From: JBECKS01 sp964557005
Lineage (GTDB): Bacteria > Pseudomonadota > Gammaproteobacteria > Pseudomonadales > JBECKS01
Length of the DNA: 64,000 nucleotides
Reading direction: 5' to 3'
Assembly: GCA_964557005.1 (NCBI GenBank)
Contig: CAZKYI010000004.1
Span: forward strand, 1 to 64,000
The notes beneath the pieces are model-generated. The model did not search any database. It saw only the letters and a list, made by a program, of their open reading frames with translations, and was not told where the DNA came from. Positions 53,197-61,738 of the stretch are shown here, in pieces. The position numbers and the translations under genes were made by a program. Position 1 is the first letter of the stretch. Every line of letters starts with the position of its first letter.

Positions 53197-54273
53197 ATGA
53201 AAACGATTTTGATTCTTTCTGGTGATGGCATTGGTCCTGAGATTATGGCTCAAGCCGTTCAGGTGCTGAATAAAGTAATTGCACTGGACGGGCTGGAACT
53301 AAAACTGGATGAAGCGCTGGTGGGTGGTTGTGCTTATGACGCACACGGTCATCCGCTACCCGATGTTACGATGGAAAAAGCCAGAGCAGCAGATGCGATT
53401 TTGTTGGGCGCAGTTGGCGGGCCGAAATGGGAAAGTCTGGATATTTCCGTGCGTCCTGAAAAAGGTTTGCTGGGTTTACGTTCGGAACTCGAATTGTTCG
53501 CCAATTTACGTCCGGCACTTTTGTATCCGCAACTGGTTGATGCCTCCAGTTTGAAACCGGAAGTGGTTGCCGGTCTGGATTTGATGATCGTGCGTGAACT
53601 GACTGGCGGTATTTATTTCGGCAAACCGCGTGGTGTGAAAATTAACGAGCAGGGTTTGCGTGAGGGATTTAACACCGCTGTTTATAACGAAGCAGAAATT
53701 ATCCGTATTGGACGTATCGCCTTTGAAGCCGCGCAGAAACGGCGCAAGCGTTTGTGTTCTGTCGATAAAGCCAACGTGCTGGAAGTAACCGAGTTGTGGC
53801 GTGAAGTGATGACTGGATTGTCGGCGGAATACCCTGATGTTGAATTAAGTCATATGTATGTGGATAACGCTGCCATGCAGTTGATTCGTTCGCCCAAACA
53901 ATTTGATGTGATGGTCACTGGAAACATGTTCGGTGATATTTTGTCCGATGCCGCCGCCATGCTCACTGGTTCGATTGGTATGTTGCCTTCCGCAGCACTC
54001 GATAAAAATAACAAGGGCATGTATGAGCCTTGTCACGGTTCGGCACCCGATATTGCTGGTAAAGGTGTGGCTAATCCATTGGCGACTATTTTGTCAGCAG
54101 CCATGATGCTCAAATATTCTTTCGGTTACAGCGACTCCGCACAGTTGATTGAAGATGCGGTAATTCGTGTGCTGGATAAAGGTTTTCGCACGGGTGACAT
54201 TATGTCGGCCGGTTGCAAGCATGTGAATACGCGCGAAATGGGACAGGCAGTATTAAGTGAATTACATCGTTAA
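53197..54273 (+). CDS. leuB: 3-isopropylmalate dehydrogenase
   Basis: A 358-residue NAD-dependent oxidative decarboxylase, third in the leu operon. Leu-Gly-Ala-Val-Gly-Gly-Pro-Lys-Trp, Arg-Glu-Leu-Thr-Gly-Gly-Ile-Tyr-Phe-Gly, Asp-Lys-Ala-Asn-Val-Leu and the metal site Asn-Met-Phe-Gly-Asp-Ile-Leu-Ser-Asp are intact. Confidence 0.97.
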   Translation: MKTILILSGDGIGPEIMAQAVQVLNKVIALDGLELKLDEALVGGCAYDAHGHPLPDVTMEKARAADAILLGAVGGPKWESLDISVRPEKGLLGLRSELELFANLRPALLYPQLVDASSLKPEVVAGLDLMIVRELTGGIYFGKPRGVKINEQGLREGFNTAVYNEAEIIRIGRIAFEAAQKRRKRLCSVDKANVLEVTELWREVMTGLSAEYPDVELSHMYVDNAAMQLIRSPKQFDVMVTGNMFGDILSDAAAMLTGSIGMLPSAALDKNNKGMYEPCHGSAPDIAGKGVANPLATILSAAMMLKYSFGYSDSAQLIEDAVIRVLDKGFRTGDIMSAGCKHVNTREMGQAVLSELHR

Positions 54274-54296
54274 ATTTTTTTTGAAAGGTTCAGGCA

Positions 54297-55319
54297 ATGA
54301 CAAAAACATATGACGTAGCAGTGGTGGGTGCAACAGGCGCGGTAGGCGAAACCATGATTTCGATTCTTGAAGAACGAAATTTTCCTGTTGGTACCTTGTA
54401 TCCTTTGGCGAGCGAACGCTCTGCTGGAAAAATTGTTTCTTTCCGAGGCAAATCAGTGCGCGTACAAAGTCTGGATGATTTCGATTTCTCCAAAGCACAA
54501 ATCGGTTTGTTTTCTGCAGGTGGTAGTATTTCTGAAAAGTATGCGCCGATTGCAGGTGCGGCTGGTTGTGTGGTTATCGATAACACTTCACATTTTCGTT
54601 ATCAGGAAGATATTCCTTTAGTGGTTCCCGAAGTGAATCCCGATGCCATTGCCGAGTATAAAAATCACAACATTATTGCCAATCCAAATTGTTCTACCAT
54701 TCAAATGCTGGTTGCGCTTAAACCGATTTATGACAACTACGGAATAGAAAGAATCAATGTTGCAACTTATCAGGCAGTTTCAGGAACAGGAAAAGAAGCG
54801 ATTGAAGAACTTGCTGCACAAACAGCGGCATTGCTGAATGTGAAACCGGTTGAAAGTAAAGTTTATCCCAAACAAATTGCGTTCAATGTTTTGCCACATA
54901 TTGATGTGTTTCAGGACAACGGTTACACCAAAGAAGAAATGAAAATGGTTTGGGAAACCAAAAAGATTTTTGGTGATGAAAGTATTCTGGTTAATCCAAC
55001 CTGTGTGCGTGTACCGGTTTTCTATGGTCACTCTGAGGCTGTGCATGTGGAATGCAAACAGCCAGTTCGCGCTGAAGAAGTACGTGAGCTGCTTCAATCT
55101 GCGGCAGGTGTCACTGTGCTTGACGAAAGAAAAGCAGGAGGGTATGCCACAGCGGTTACCGAATCGGCGGGCAATGACCCTGTTTTTGTGAGCCGTATCC
55201 GCAATGATATTTCCCACCCGAATGGCATAAATCTGTGGATTGTTTCTGATAATGTGCGAAAAGGTGCTGCCCTGAACAGCGTTCAAATTGCAGAAAAGTT
55301 GATAAAACTCTATTTATAA
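54297..55319 (+). CDS. asd: aspartate-semialdehyde dehydrogenase
   Basis: A 340-residue enzyme of the lysine, threonine and methionine pathway. Val-Gly-Ala-Thr-Gly-Ala-Val-Gly is the NADP motif; the catalytic Cys is in Asn-Pro-Asn-Cys-Ser-Thr; His is in Ser-Glu-Ala-Val-His. AAAGG lies upstream of the ATG. The leuB-asd-fimV order is that of Pseudomonas. Confidence 0.96.
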   Translation: MTKTYDVAVVGATGAVGETMISILEERNFPVGTLYPLASERSAGKIVSFRGKSVRVQSLDDFDFSKAQIGLFSAGGSISEKYAPIAGAAGCVVIDNTSHFRYQEDIPLVVPEVNPDAIAEYKNHNIIANPNCSTIQMLVALKPIYDNYGIERINVATYQAVSGTGKEAIEELAAQTAALLNVKPVESKVYPKQIAFNVLPHIDVFQDNGYTKEEMKMVWETKKIFGDESILVNPTCVRVPVFYGHSEAVHVECKQPVRAEEVRELLQSAAGVTVLDERKAGGYATAVTESAGNDPVFVSRIRNDISHPNGINLWIVSDNVRKGAALNSVQIAEKLIKLYL

Positions 55320-55342
55320 TTGATACTTAGCGCAATTATGTA

Positions 55343-55398
55343 AGGTACTTTCTAGGAAGTTCATCTATAATCCTGGAACTGAAAACTGGAAAGTACCT
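55343..55398. repeat. nested inverted repeat between asd and fimV
   Basis: The outer arms AGGTACTTTC (55343-55352) and GAAAGTACCT (55389-55398) are perfect 10-bp complements; inner arms AGTTC (55358-55362) and GAACT (55376-55380) pair within. A T-run TTTTTTTG begins 13 bases later (about 55409). It could be a weak terminator, a leader RNA structure or a protein site. Confidence 0.65.
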
Positions 55399-55433
55399 GA
55401 GGAATCAGTTTTTTTGTAATAAAAACAAAGCCT

Positions 55434-55439
55434 TATAAT
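55434..55439 (+). promoter_or_regulatory. consensus -10 box upstream of fimV
   Basis: TATAAT lies 42 bases before the fimV ATG, after the inverted repeat. The -35 region is poorly defined (TTTTTG at 17 bases), so only the -10 box is supported. Confidence 0.4.
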
Positions 55440-55480
55440 AATTATAAATACCTTAAAACTAGATATAAAAAGGTTTCAGG

Positions 55481-58120
55481 ATGGTTCGCAAATACTCTTT
55501 GGCCTTGGTTGCCTTGCTGGCACTGGTATCTTCAAATTTTGTTGTGGCCTTTGGATTGGGGGAAATTCACCTTAAATCCTATTTAAATCAACCATTTGAG
55601 GCAGAAATTGATTTGGCTGATGTGGGTGATTTAACCGACAGCGAAATTATTGCAAGGTTGGGTAGCGCTAAGGATTTTGCCAATGTGGGTGTGCAAAGGG
55701 AGTTTTTCCTTACCCAACTCGATTTCACCGTTAAATTTGAAGAAAGTCGCAAATACATTCGTGTCGGCAGTCGGGATCCCGTTACTGAGCCTTTTCTCAA
55801 TTTCCTGGTTGAATTTTTGTGGCCTGAGGGCAGATTGCTCAGGGAATATACAGTCTTACTTGATCCCCCCAGTTACGCCGCTCAGGTACAGGAACACAAG
55901 CAGGTTCCAGTTGTAAAACAAAGCCCCCCCGTGGTTTCAGAAAAACTGGCAGAGCCCCCCCGACAAGTTGAAGTTCCAGTAACCACAACGGTTGAAGCTG
56001 AACGTAGAACAGTCGCTACCCAACCCAGGGATACCTTGTGGTCGATTGCCTCCAGAGAACGGCCTAATGAGTCGGTCAGTGTGCAACAGACCATGTTGGC
56101 AATTAAAAAGCTGAACCCTGATGCTTTTGAGCATAACAACATCAATTATATGAAAAAGAATCAGGTGCTAAGGATTCCTGATGAGCAGGAAATCCGTGCA
56201 TTAGCGACCCGCGAGGCTTTGGGTATTGTTGCTGATGAGAATCGTGAGTGGGCGGGTAAGACTTCGGCAAGAGGCGGTAGTTTGCCAGTGGATACTGCGA
56301 AACTGGTTGGCAGCCAGCAAGTCACACCAATGGAAGACGGTGGTCAGGTAGGGAATCAAATGCGACTGGTTTCTGACAGTGAGTCAGGAACAGGTTTGAG
56401 TGGTGCAGGAAATGCTGATGAGCTGGCAAGAGTCCAGCGTGAAAATGAACAATTAAAATCCAATACACAATCTCTCAAAGCTCAAGTTTCGACTTCTGAG
56501 CGTTTGCTTTCACTCAAAGATCAACAGATAGCTGATTTGCAAGCAAGACTGGCTGAGCAGGGTGATGATGCGCCCGCATCTGTAGTCACTCAGGCAGATG
56601 TACAAACGGCACCAATAGAGGTGCGGGACTATGAAAGTCTGGATTCAGAAGAGGTTTCTGATCGGGAAGTAGTGCAAGAGCGTTTTGAAGTTGAAACAAG
56701 CGATGATTCATCGCTAGAAACGGTTGCGTCTGCTGCACCAGTTAGCTCGGTTGAGCAGAACGCAGGTTTGTTGAGTACGCCTCTGCTTATTGGTATCGGT
56801 GGTGTGGTTCTGATTATTTTGATGGGTCTTGGTTACTTCCTGTACAAACGCAGAATGTCAGGCACTTCAGCGAATCATCTTGAAACCCCGATGGAATTTT
56901 CTGATGAAGTGGCGGATTTTTCAGGCTTGGGTGATGAACAAGACAGTTTTGGCAATGATTTCTTTGAGGGTGCTCAGGAAAGTGATGGACAGGATCAATT
57001 GGACAATCTCATTACCGAGGCTAATCAATACATTTCCTACAATCGTCACTCGCAGGCCGTCGAATTGCTCACCAATGCTTTGGATCAAGGCAATGACGAC
57101 GTTTCAATTAAATTAAAACTTTTGGAAGCCTACACGGGTACGGGCGAGCGTGATGCCTTTGATGTATTGAGTGCAGAAGTGCTTGAGCAGGACATCTCAC
57201 AGCAGAGTGTGGTTGAGAGCCTGGCTGCTGCATTTGGCGAAGAAAATCAGGAAGATGATTTTGATATTAGTCTCGATGATTTGGCCAACGACCTTGATTC
57301 AGATTTTGGAAAAATAGAACGATTTGAAGAGGAGGGTGATTCAGAATTAGAGCTGGATTCTTTATCAGATGAGTCAGATAAAGGTTTTGCTTCCAATAGC
57401 CTTGATAGTGAACTCGATTTGGATCTTGATTTGGAAGATAACTCAAGCGCAAGTGATGAGTTGGATAATCTGGATTTCAGTGGTGCTGATTCAGATGAGA
57501 GTGATACCGGTTTGGAGCTTGATCTGGATTTAAACGATACGATTATTCTGGAAGCCAGGGAGGCTCCTGCGGCTTCACCAGCGATAGAAATAGAAGATGA
57601 TAATGCTCTGGAGCTTGAGCTGGATGAATTGAGTTTCGACGATGATGATGCAAGTGATGAAATCAGTCTTGATTTTGATGATGAAGAACAAGAGCCTGCT
57701 TCTGTCAGTGAAGAAGATGAGTTAAGTCTGGATGATGACCTGAATCTTGATGAAGATTTAAATCTTGATGAAGATTTGAGCTTTGATGACGATGACGCGC
57801 CTTCCCATGACGATACCCTGATTATGGAAGCAGCATCTTCTGATTCTGATGAGGAAATTCTTGAGTTAGAGAATGATGCACTGGAATTGGATACTGCAAC
57901 TGATGCTGAATCAGATGCAGATAGCCTGTTTGCAGAAGGTGAGAGCGAAGATTTTGATTTGCCTGATGAAGGTGATGAAGCCGCAACAAAACTGGATTTG
58001 GCACGTGCCTATATCGATATGGGTGATGATGAAGGCGCTAGAGACATTCTCGAAGAAGTATTAGCCGAAGGTGACGCTCAGCAAAAAGCGGAAGCACAGG
58101 CACTGCTCGGCAAATTATAA
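55481..58120 (+). CDS. fimV: pilus assembly / polar hub protein FimV
   Basis: An 879-residue FimV. It has a signal peptide (about 1-23), a conserved periplasmic domain to about 135 (Leu-Gly-Glu-Ile-His-Leu-Lys-Ser-Tyr-Leu-Asn-Gln-Pro), a LysM peptidoglycan-binding domain (about 180-235, Asp-Thr-Leu-Trp-Ser-Ile-Ala), a coiled coil (about 310-360), one membrane helix (about 430-453), a cytoplasmic TPR region (about 505-580), a very acidic Asp/Glu/Ser/Leu-rich part (about 585-830), and the FimV C-terminal motif (about 835-879, Asp-Leu-Ala-Arg-Ala-Tyr-Ile-Asp-Met-Gly-Asp). It supports type IV pili and twitching and recruits polar proteins. Confidence 0.94.
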   Translation: MVRKYSLALVALLALVSSNFVVAFGLGEIHLKSYLNQPFEAEIDLADVGDLTDSEIIARLGSAKDFANVGVQREFFLTQLDFTVKFEESRKYIRVGSRDPVTEPFLNFLVEFLWPEGRLLREYTVLLDPPSYAAQVQEHKQVPVVKQSPPVVSEKLAEPPRQVEVPVTTTVEAERRTVATQPRDTLWSIASRERPNESVSVQQTMLAIKKLNPDAFEHNNINYMKKNQVLRIPDEQEIRALATREALGIVADENREWAGKTSARGGSLPVDTAKLVGSQQVTPMEDGGQVGNQMRLVSDSESGTGLSGAGNADELARVQRENEQLKSNTQSLKAQVSTSERLLSLKDQQIADLQARLAEQGDDAPASVVTQADVQTAPIEVRDYESLDSEEVSDREVVQERFEVETSDDSSLETVASAAPVSSVEQNAGLLSTPLLIGIGGVVLIILMGLGYFLYKRRMSGTSANHLETPMEFSDEVADFSGLGDEQDSFGNDFFEGAQESDGQDQLDNLITEANQYISYNRHSQAVELLTNALDQGNDDVSIKLKLLEAYTGTGERDAFDVLSAEVLEQDISQQSVVESLAAAFGEENQEDDFDISLDDLANDLDSDFGKIERFEEEGDSELELDSLSDESDKGFASNSLDSELDLDLDLEDNSSASDELDNLDFSGADSDESDTGLELDLDLNDTIILEAREAPAASPAIEIEDDNALELELDELSFDDDDASDEISLDFDDEEQEPASVSEEDELSLDDDLNLDEDLNLDEDLSFDDDDAPSHDDTLIMEAASSDSDEEILELENDALELDTATDAESDADSLFAEGESEDFDLPDEGDEAATKLDLARAYIDMGDDEGARDILEEVLAEGDAQQKAEAQALLGKL
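57743..57778 (+). repeat. 18-bp tandem duplication in fimV
   Basis: Two adjacent copies of an 18-base unit (57743-57760 and 57761-57778) differ only at the last base. Each encodes Asn-Leu-Asp-Glu-Asp-Leu in the acidic region. Copy number could change by slippage without breaking the frame. Confidence 0.8.
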
Positions 58121-58138
58121 TTTTTAAAAAGACCTGTT

Positions 58139-58177
58139 AAGCCTTATCTGTTGCATGGCAGGTGAGGCTTTTTTATT
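58139..58177 (+). terminator. intrinsic terminator of fimV
   Basis: A 12-bp stem (58139-58150 with 58159-58170, two G-T pairs) with an 8-base loop is followed by TTTTTTA. It lies 18 bases after the fimV stop. Confidence 0.88.
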
Positions 58178-58196
58178 TCAGCTACATTTTTCCTGC

Positions 58197-58988
58197 ATGA
58201 CACGAACAGCGCTCATTCTTCAATATAACGGTACTGCCTATCATGGGTGGCAATATCAGGATATACATGTGCCGACGGTTCAGATGCTGCTTGAGCAGGC
58301 CTTATCGCAGGTAGCAGGGGGCGAGATAATCAAGGTTCACTGTGCAGGCAGAACTGATGCGGGCGTACATGCCAGTGCGCAGGTGGTGCATTTTGAGCAT
58401 CAGGTGCAAAGAGATACACGTGCATGGGTTGAAGGGGTGAACACACTTTTGCCGAACGACATTGCTGTTCAATGGGCGGCTGTAGTGTCTGATGAATTCC
58501 ATGCACGCTTCAGTGCAGAAAGTCGCAGGTATCGTTATTTGATAGTGAACAAGCAGCAGCGTCCGGGTTTGTTTTCCTCGCAACTCACCTGGTTCAGGCA
58601 TCCGCTTGATGAAAAAAACATGCACGAAGCTGCACAATTTTTGCTGGGGGAAAATGATTTTCAGGCTTACCGAGGTGCGGGGTGTCAGTCGAAATCCTCG
58701 TTTAGAAATGTCACAGAAATTACTGTAAACAGATTCAATGAAATCATCACCATTGATATTGAAGCAAATGCTTTTCTGCTGCACATGGTCAGAAATATTG
58801 TTGGCGTACTGCTGGAAATTGGTCAGGGAATCAGGCCAGTGGATTGGAGCAAAACGGTTCTGGAGAGTAAGAACAGGCGCAATGCAGGTATTACCGCTCC
58901 GGCGCAAGGATTGCATCTTGTGCAGGTGCGTTATCCGCCTGACTATGGCATACCGACGTTGAATGCACCTTCAATTCAATTTAGTTAG
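58197..58988 (+). CDS. truA: tRNA pseudouridine(38-40) synthase
   Basis: A 263-residue TruA. Catalytic Asp54 is in Gly-Arg-Thr-Asp-Ala-Gly-Val-His-Ala; Arg-Arg-Tyr-Arg-Tyr and Val-Arg-Asn-Ile-Val-Gly are present. The frame is open from 58155, but that ATG lies inside the fimV terminator, so 58197 is chosen. It modifies the anticodon arm of many tRNAs. Confidence 0.95.
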   Translation: MTRTALILQYNGTAYHGWQYQDIHVPTVQMLLEQALSQVAGGEIIKVHCAGRTDAGVHASAQVVHFEHQVQRDTRAWVEGVNTLLPNDIAVQWAAVVSDEFHARFSAESRRYRYLIVNKQQRPGLFSSQLTWFRHPLDEKNMHEAAQFLLGENDFQAYRGAGCQSKSSFRNVTEITVNRFNEIITIDIEANAFLLHMVRNIVGVLLEIGQGIRPVDWSKTVLESKNRRNAGITAPAQGLHLVQVRYPPDYGIPTLNAPSIQFS

Positions 58989-59043
58989 TGATTCAATTTT
59001 GTTATGCTTGCTACTCCTGCCTGATGCGTAAACTTGCATACTC

Positions 59044-59718
59044 ATGAAACGAACACGGATTAAAATTTGTGGTATTCGACGTATCGAAGATGCAAAAGCG
59101 GCCGCAGAACTCGGCTGTGATGCCATTGGTTTGAATTTCTATCGTGAAAGTCCACGGTTTTTAGAACCACGCAAGGCGGCAGATGTGTGCAAACAATTAC
59201 CTGCATTTCTAACCAGGGTGGCGCTTTTTGTTGATGCGGATATCGATTGGGTTGAAGAGGTTCTACACACAGTCCCTGTCGATATTTTGCAATTTCATGG
59301 TGCTGAATCCGAGCATTTTTGTGTGCAGTTTGGTTTGCCTTACATCAAGGCGATTGCAGTTTCCCAACATGATCAAGTTAAAGATGTTGAAGCAAAAATT
59401 GCACAGTATCCGCAAGCGAGTTCGATTTTGCTGGATACTTTTCATGGCAAACTCAAAGGCGGTAGCGGAGAAAGTTTTGACTGGACAGTGATTCCCGAAA
59501 CACGTCGCTCAAGCATTATTCTTGCGGGTGGTCTGAATGCGCAGAATGTCGAACAAGCTATCACGCATGTTCGTCCCTATGCAGTCGATGTTAGCAGTGG
59601 TGTTGAAAGTGTAGATGGAGAAAAAGGAATCAAGGATGTTCAGAAATTAAAACAATTTGTACAGGCAGTGATGCAGACAGATTTAAAATTGAGTAACGAA
59701 TTCCTATGTCAAAAATAG
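59044..59718 (+). CDS. trpF: phosphoribosylanthranilate isomerase
   Basis: A 224-residue TIM-barrel enzyme, third step from chorismate to tryptophan. Lys-Ile-Cys-Gly-Ile lies at the start; Gly-Leu-Asn-Phe-Tyr, Leu-Gln-Phe-His-Gly and Leu-Ala-Gly-Gly-Leu follow. It is a separate TrpF, not the TrpC-F fusion. It overlaps trpB by 13 bases. Confidence 0.95.
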   Translation: MKRTRIKICGIRRIEDAKAAAELGCDAIGLNFYRESPRFLEPRKAADVCKQLPAFLTRVALFVDADIDWVEEVLHTVPVDILQFHGAESEHFCVQFGLPYIKAIAVSQHDQVKDVEAKIAQYPQASSILLDTFHGKLKGGSGESFDWTVIPETRRSSIILAGGLNAQNVEQAITHVRPYAVDVSSGVESVDGEKGIKDVQKLKQFVQAVMQTDLKLSNEFLCQK

Positions 59719-60914
59719 ATTACACACAATTTCCGGATGAAGGCGGGCACTTCGCACAATTTGGCGGGCGTTTTGTCTCAGAAACCCTGAGCGCTGCGCT
59801 GGAAGAATTGACCGATGTTTTCAATACCTTGAGGAATGATGAAAAATTTCTTGCGGAATTTGATTACGATTTGGCGCATTACGTGGGAAGACCTTCTCCT
59901 TTATACAAGGCAGAGCGTTGGAGCAAGCAGCTCGGCGGTGCGCAAATTTATTTAAAACGCGAAGATTTAAATCATACCGGTGCTCATAAAGTTAACAATA
60001 CCATTGGGCAGGCATTACTGGCCAAATATATGGGAAAGCCGCGTGTGATTGCTGAAACAGGCGCGGGGCAGCATGGGGTTGCATCTGCGACCGTGGCCGC
60101 ACGTTTAGGGCTGGAATGCCATGTGTTTATGGGGCAGGAAGATATTGAGCGACAAAGCCTGAATGTTTATCGCATGAAATTACTGGGTGCTACGGTGGTG
60201 CCTGTGACTTCGGGTTCACGTACCTTGAAAGATGCCATGAATGAGGCGATGCGCGACTGGGTAACCAACGTCGATACCACCTATTACATTATCGGTACAG
60301 CAGCTGGCCCTCATCCCTATCCATTGCTGGTTAGAGAATTTCAGTCAGTGATTGGCCGCGAAGCGAAAAGACAAATCCTTGAACAAACTGGAAGCTTGCC
60401 AGATGCCCTCGTGGCGTGTGTTGGTGGTGGTTCCAATGCGATTGGGCTGTTTTATCCTTTTCTGAAAGATGAACAGGTTGCCATGTTTGGTGTTGAAGCG
60501 GGTGGTTTGGGCATTGAAACGGGCGCACATGCAGCGCCTATTAGTGTCGGGAAGACGGGTGTGTTACATGGAAATCGCACGTTTTTAATGTCAGATGAGG
60601 ACGGGCAGATTATCGAAACACATTCGGTATCAGCAGGTCTGGATTATCCTGGCGTGGGGCCTGAGCACGCCTGGTTAAGTGATATTGGCAGGGCACAGTA
60701 TGTGTCGGCAACCGATGAGGAAGCTCTGGCTGCTTTCAGGGAATTGACGAGAGTCGAAGGCATTATGCCCGCACTTGAGTCCAGTCATGCTTTGGCTTAT
60801 GCACGCAAACTGGCGGCTTCCATGAATAAAAATCAAAACATTATTGTGAATTTATCAGGTCGTGGTGATAAGGATATTCACACCGTTGCAGCCATTGATG
60901 GCATCAAAATCTAA
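59706..60914 (+). CDS. trpB: tryptophan synthase beta subunit
   Basis: A 402-residue PLP enzyme joining indole and serine. Lys95 in His-Thr-Gly-Ala-His-Lys-Val-Asn binds PLP; Gly-Gly-Gly-Ser-Asn-Ala is the phosphate loop. It is translationally coupled to trpF and lies directly before trpA. Confidence 0.97.
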   Translation: MSKIDYTQFPDEGGHFAQFGGRFVSETLSAALEELTDVFNTLRNDEKFLAEFDYDLAHYVGRPSPLYKAERWSKQLGGAQIYLKREDLNHTGAHKVNNTIGQALLAKYMGKPRVIAETGAGQHGVASATVAARLGLECHVFMGQEDIERQSLNVYRMKLLGATVVPVTSGSRTLKDAMNEAMRDWVTNVDTTYYIIGTAAGPHPYPLLVREFQSVIGREAKRQILEQTGSLPDALVACVGGGSNAIGLFYPFLKDEQVAMFGVEAGGLGIETGAHAAPISVGKTGVLHGNRTFLMSDEDGQIIETHSVSAGLDYPGVGPEHAWLSDIGRAQYVSATDEEALAAFRELTRVEGIMPALESSHALAYARKLAASMNKNQNIIVNLSGRGDKDIHTVAAIDGIKI

Positions 60915-60940
60915 ATATCAAGCAGGGTAGATTGATTAAC

Positions 60941-61738
60941 ATGAGTCGAATTGCGGAGTGTTTTTCTTTATTGGCGCAGCAAAATAAAAAAGCGCTGGTG
61001 CCTTATATTGTCGCGGGTGATCCACACAAAAATCTGACACTGGAATTCATGCACGGCATGGTGGCGCATGGTGCTTCGATTATCGAACTGGGTTTGCCAT
61101 TTTCAGATCCGATGGCAGATGGCCCCAGTAATCAGGCAGGTCACGAACGCGCTTTAAAAAATCGTATGAGCACGCAAGATGTGTTGGCACTGGTTGCTTC
61201 CTTTCGTAAAACCAATCAAACCACGCCTGTGGTGTTAATGGGGTATTTAAATCCTGTGGAAGTCTATGGTTATGCCCGCTTTGCACAGGCGGCGAAAGAT
61301 GCAGGTGTCGATGGCGTGTTGATTGTTGATTTGCCACCCGAAGAAGCGAAAGTATTCAAGACAGAACTGAATCAAAGAGATATGGATTTGATTTTCCTGA
61401 TTGCACCGACCACCAGCGCCAAACGCATGAAACTGATTTGTGAACAGGCGAGCGGGTTTCTTTACTATGTTTCGCTGAAAGGTGTGACAGGTGCAGGGCA
61501 TCTTGATGTCGAGGAAGTGAAGCAAAAAATTGCTCAAATCAGGGAATTTACAACGCTTCCCATCAATGTCGGTTTTGGCATCAAGGATGGTGCTTCGGCG
61601 AGAAAACTGGCTGAAGCAGCGGACGGCGTTGTGGTAGGGAGTGTGCTGGTAGAACAATGCGCTATGGCTAATCAGCAAAATATCGCAGCTGCCCTGAATG
61701 GAATGATTCACGATATTCGACATGCTTTAGATACCTGA
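60941..61738 (+). CDS. trpA: tryptophan synthase alpha subunit
   Basis: A 265-residue TIM barrel that splits indole-glycerol phosphate. The catalytic Glu is in Ile-Glu-Leu-Gly-Leu-Pro-Phe-Ser-Asp-Pro-Met-Ala-Asp-Gly and the second Asp in Leu-Ile-Val-Asp-Leu-Pro. The ATG at 60941 matches the family start; an in-frame TTG at 60932 is closer to the AGGG ribosome site and cannot be excluded. Its stop overlaps the folC start (TGATG). Confidence 0.96.
   Translation: MSRIAECFSLLAQQNKKALVPYIVAGDPHKNLTLEFMHGMVAHGASIIELGLPFSDPMADGPSNQAGHERALKNRMSTQDVLALVASFRKTNQTTPVVLMGYLNPVEVYGYARFAQAAKDAGVDGVLIVDLPPEEAKVFKTELNQRDMDLIFLIAPTTSAKRMKLICEQASGFLYYVSLKGVTGAGHLDVEEVKQKIAQIREFTTLPINVGFGIKDGASARKLAEAADGVVVGSVLVEQCAMANQQNIAAALNGMIHDIRHALDT

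Noticed and set aside
55943..55999. C-runs and repeated Pro/Val codons in fimV as a phase-variable tract.
   Set aside because: The runs are short (six to seven C) and the frame is open through the whole gene; no sign of switching.
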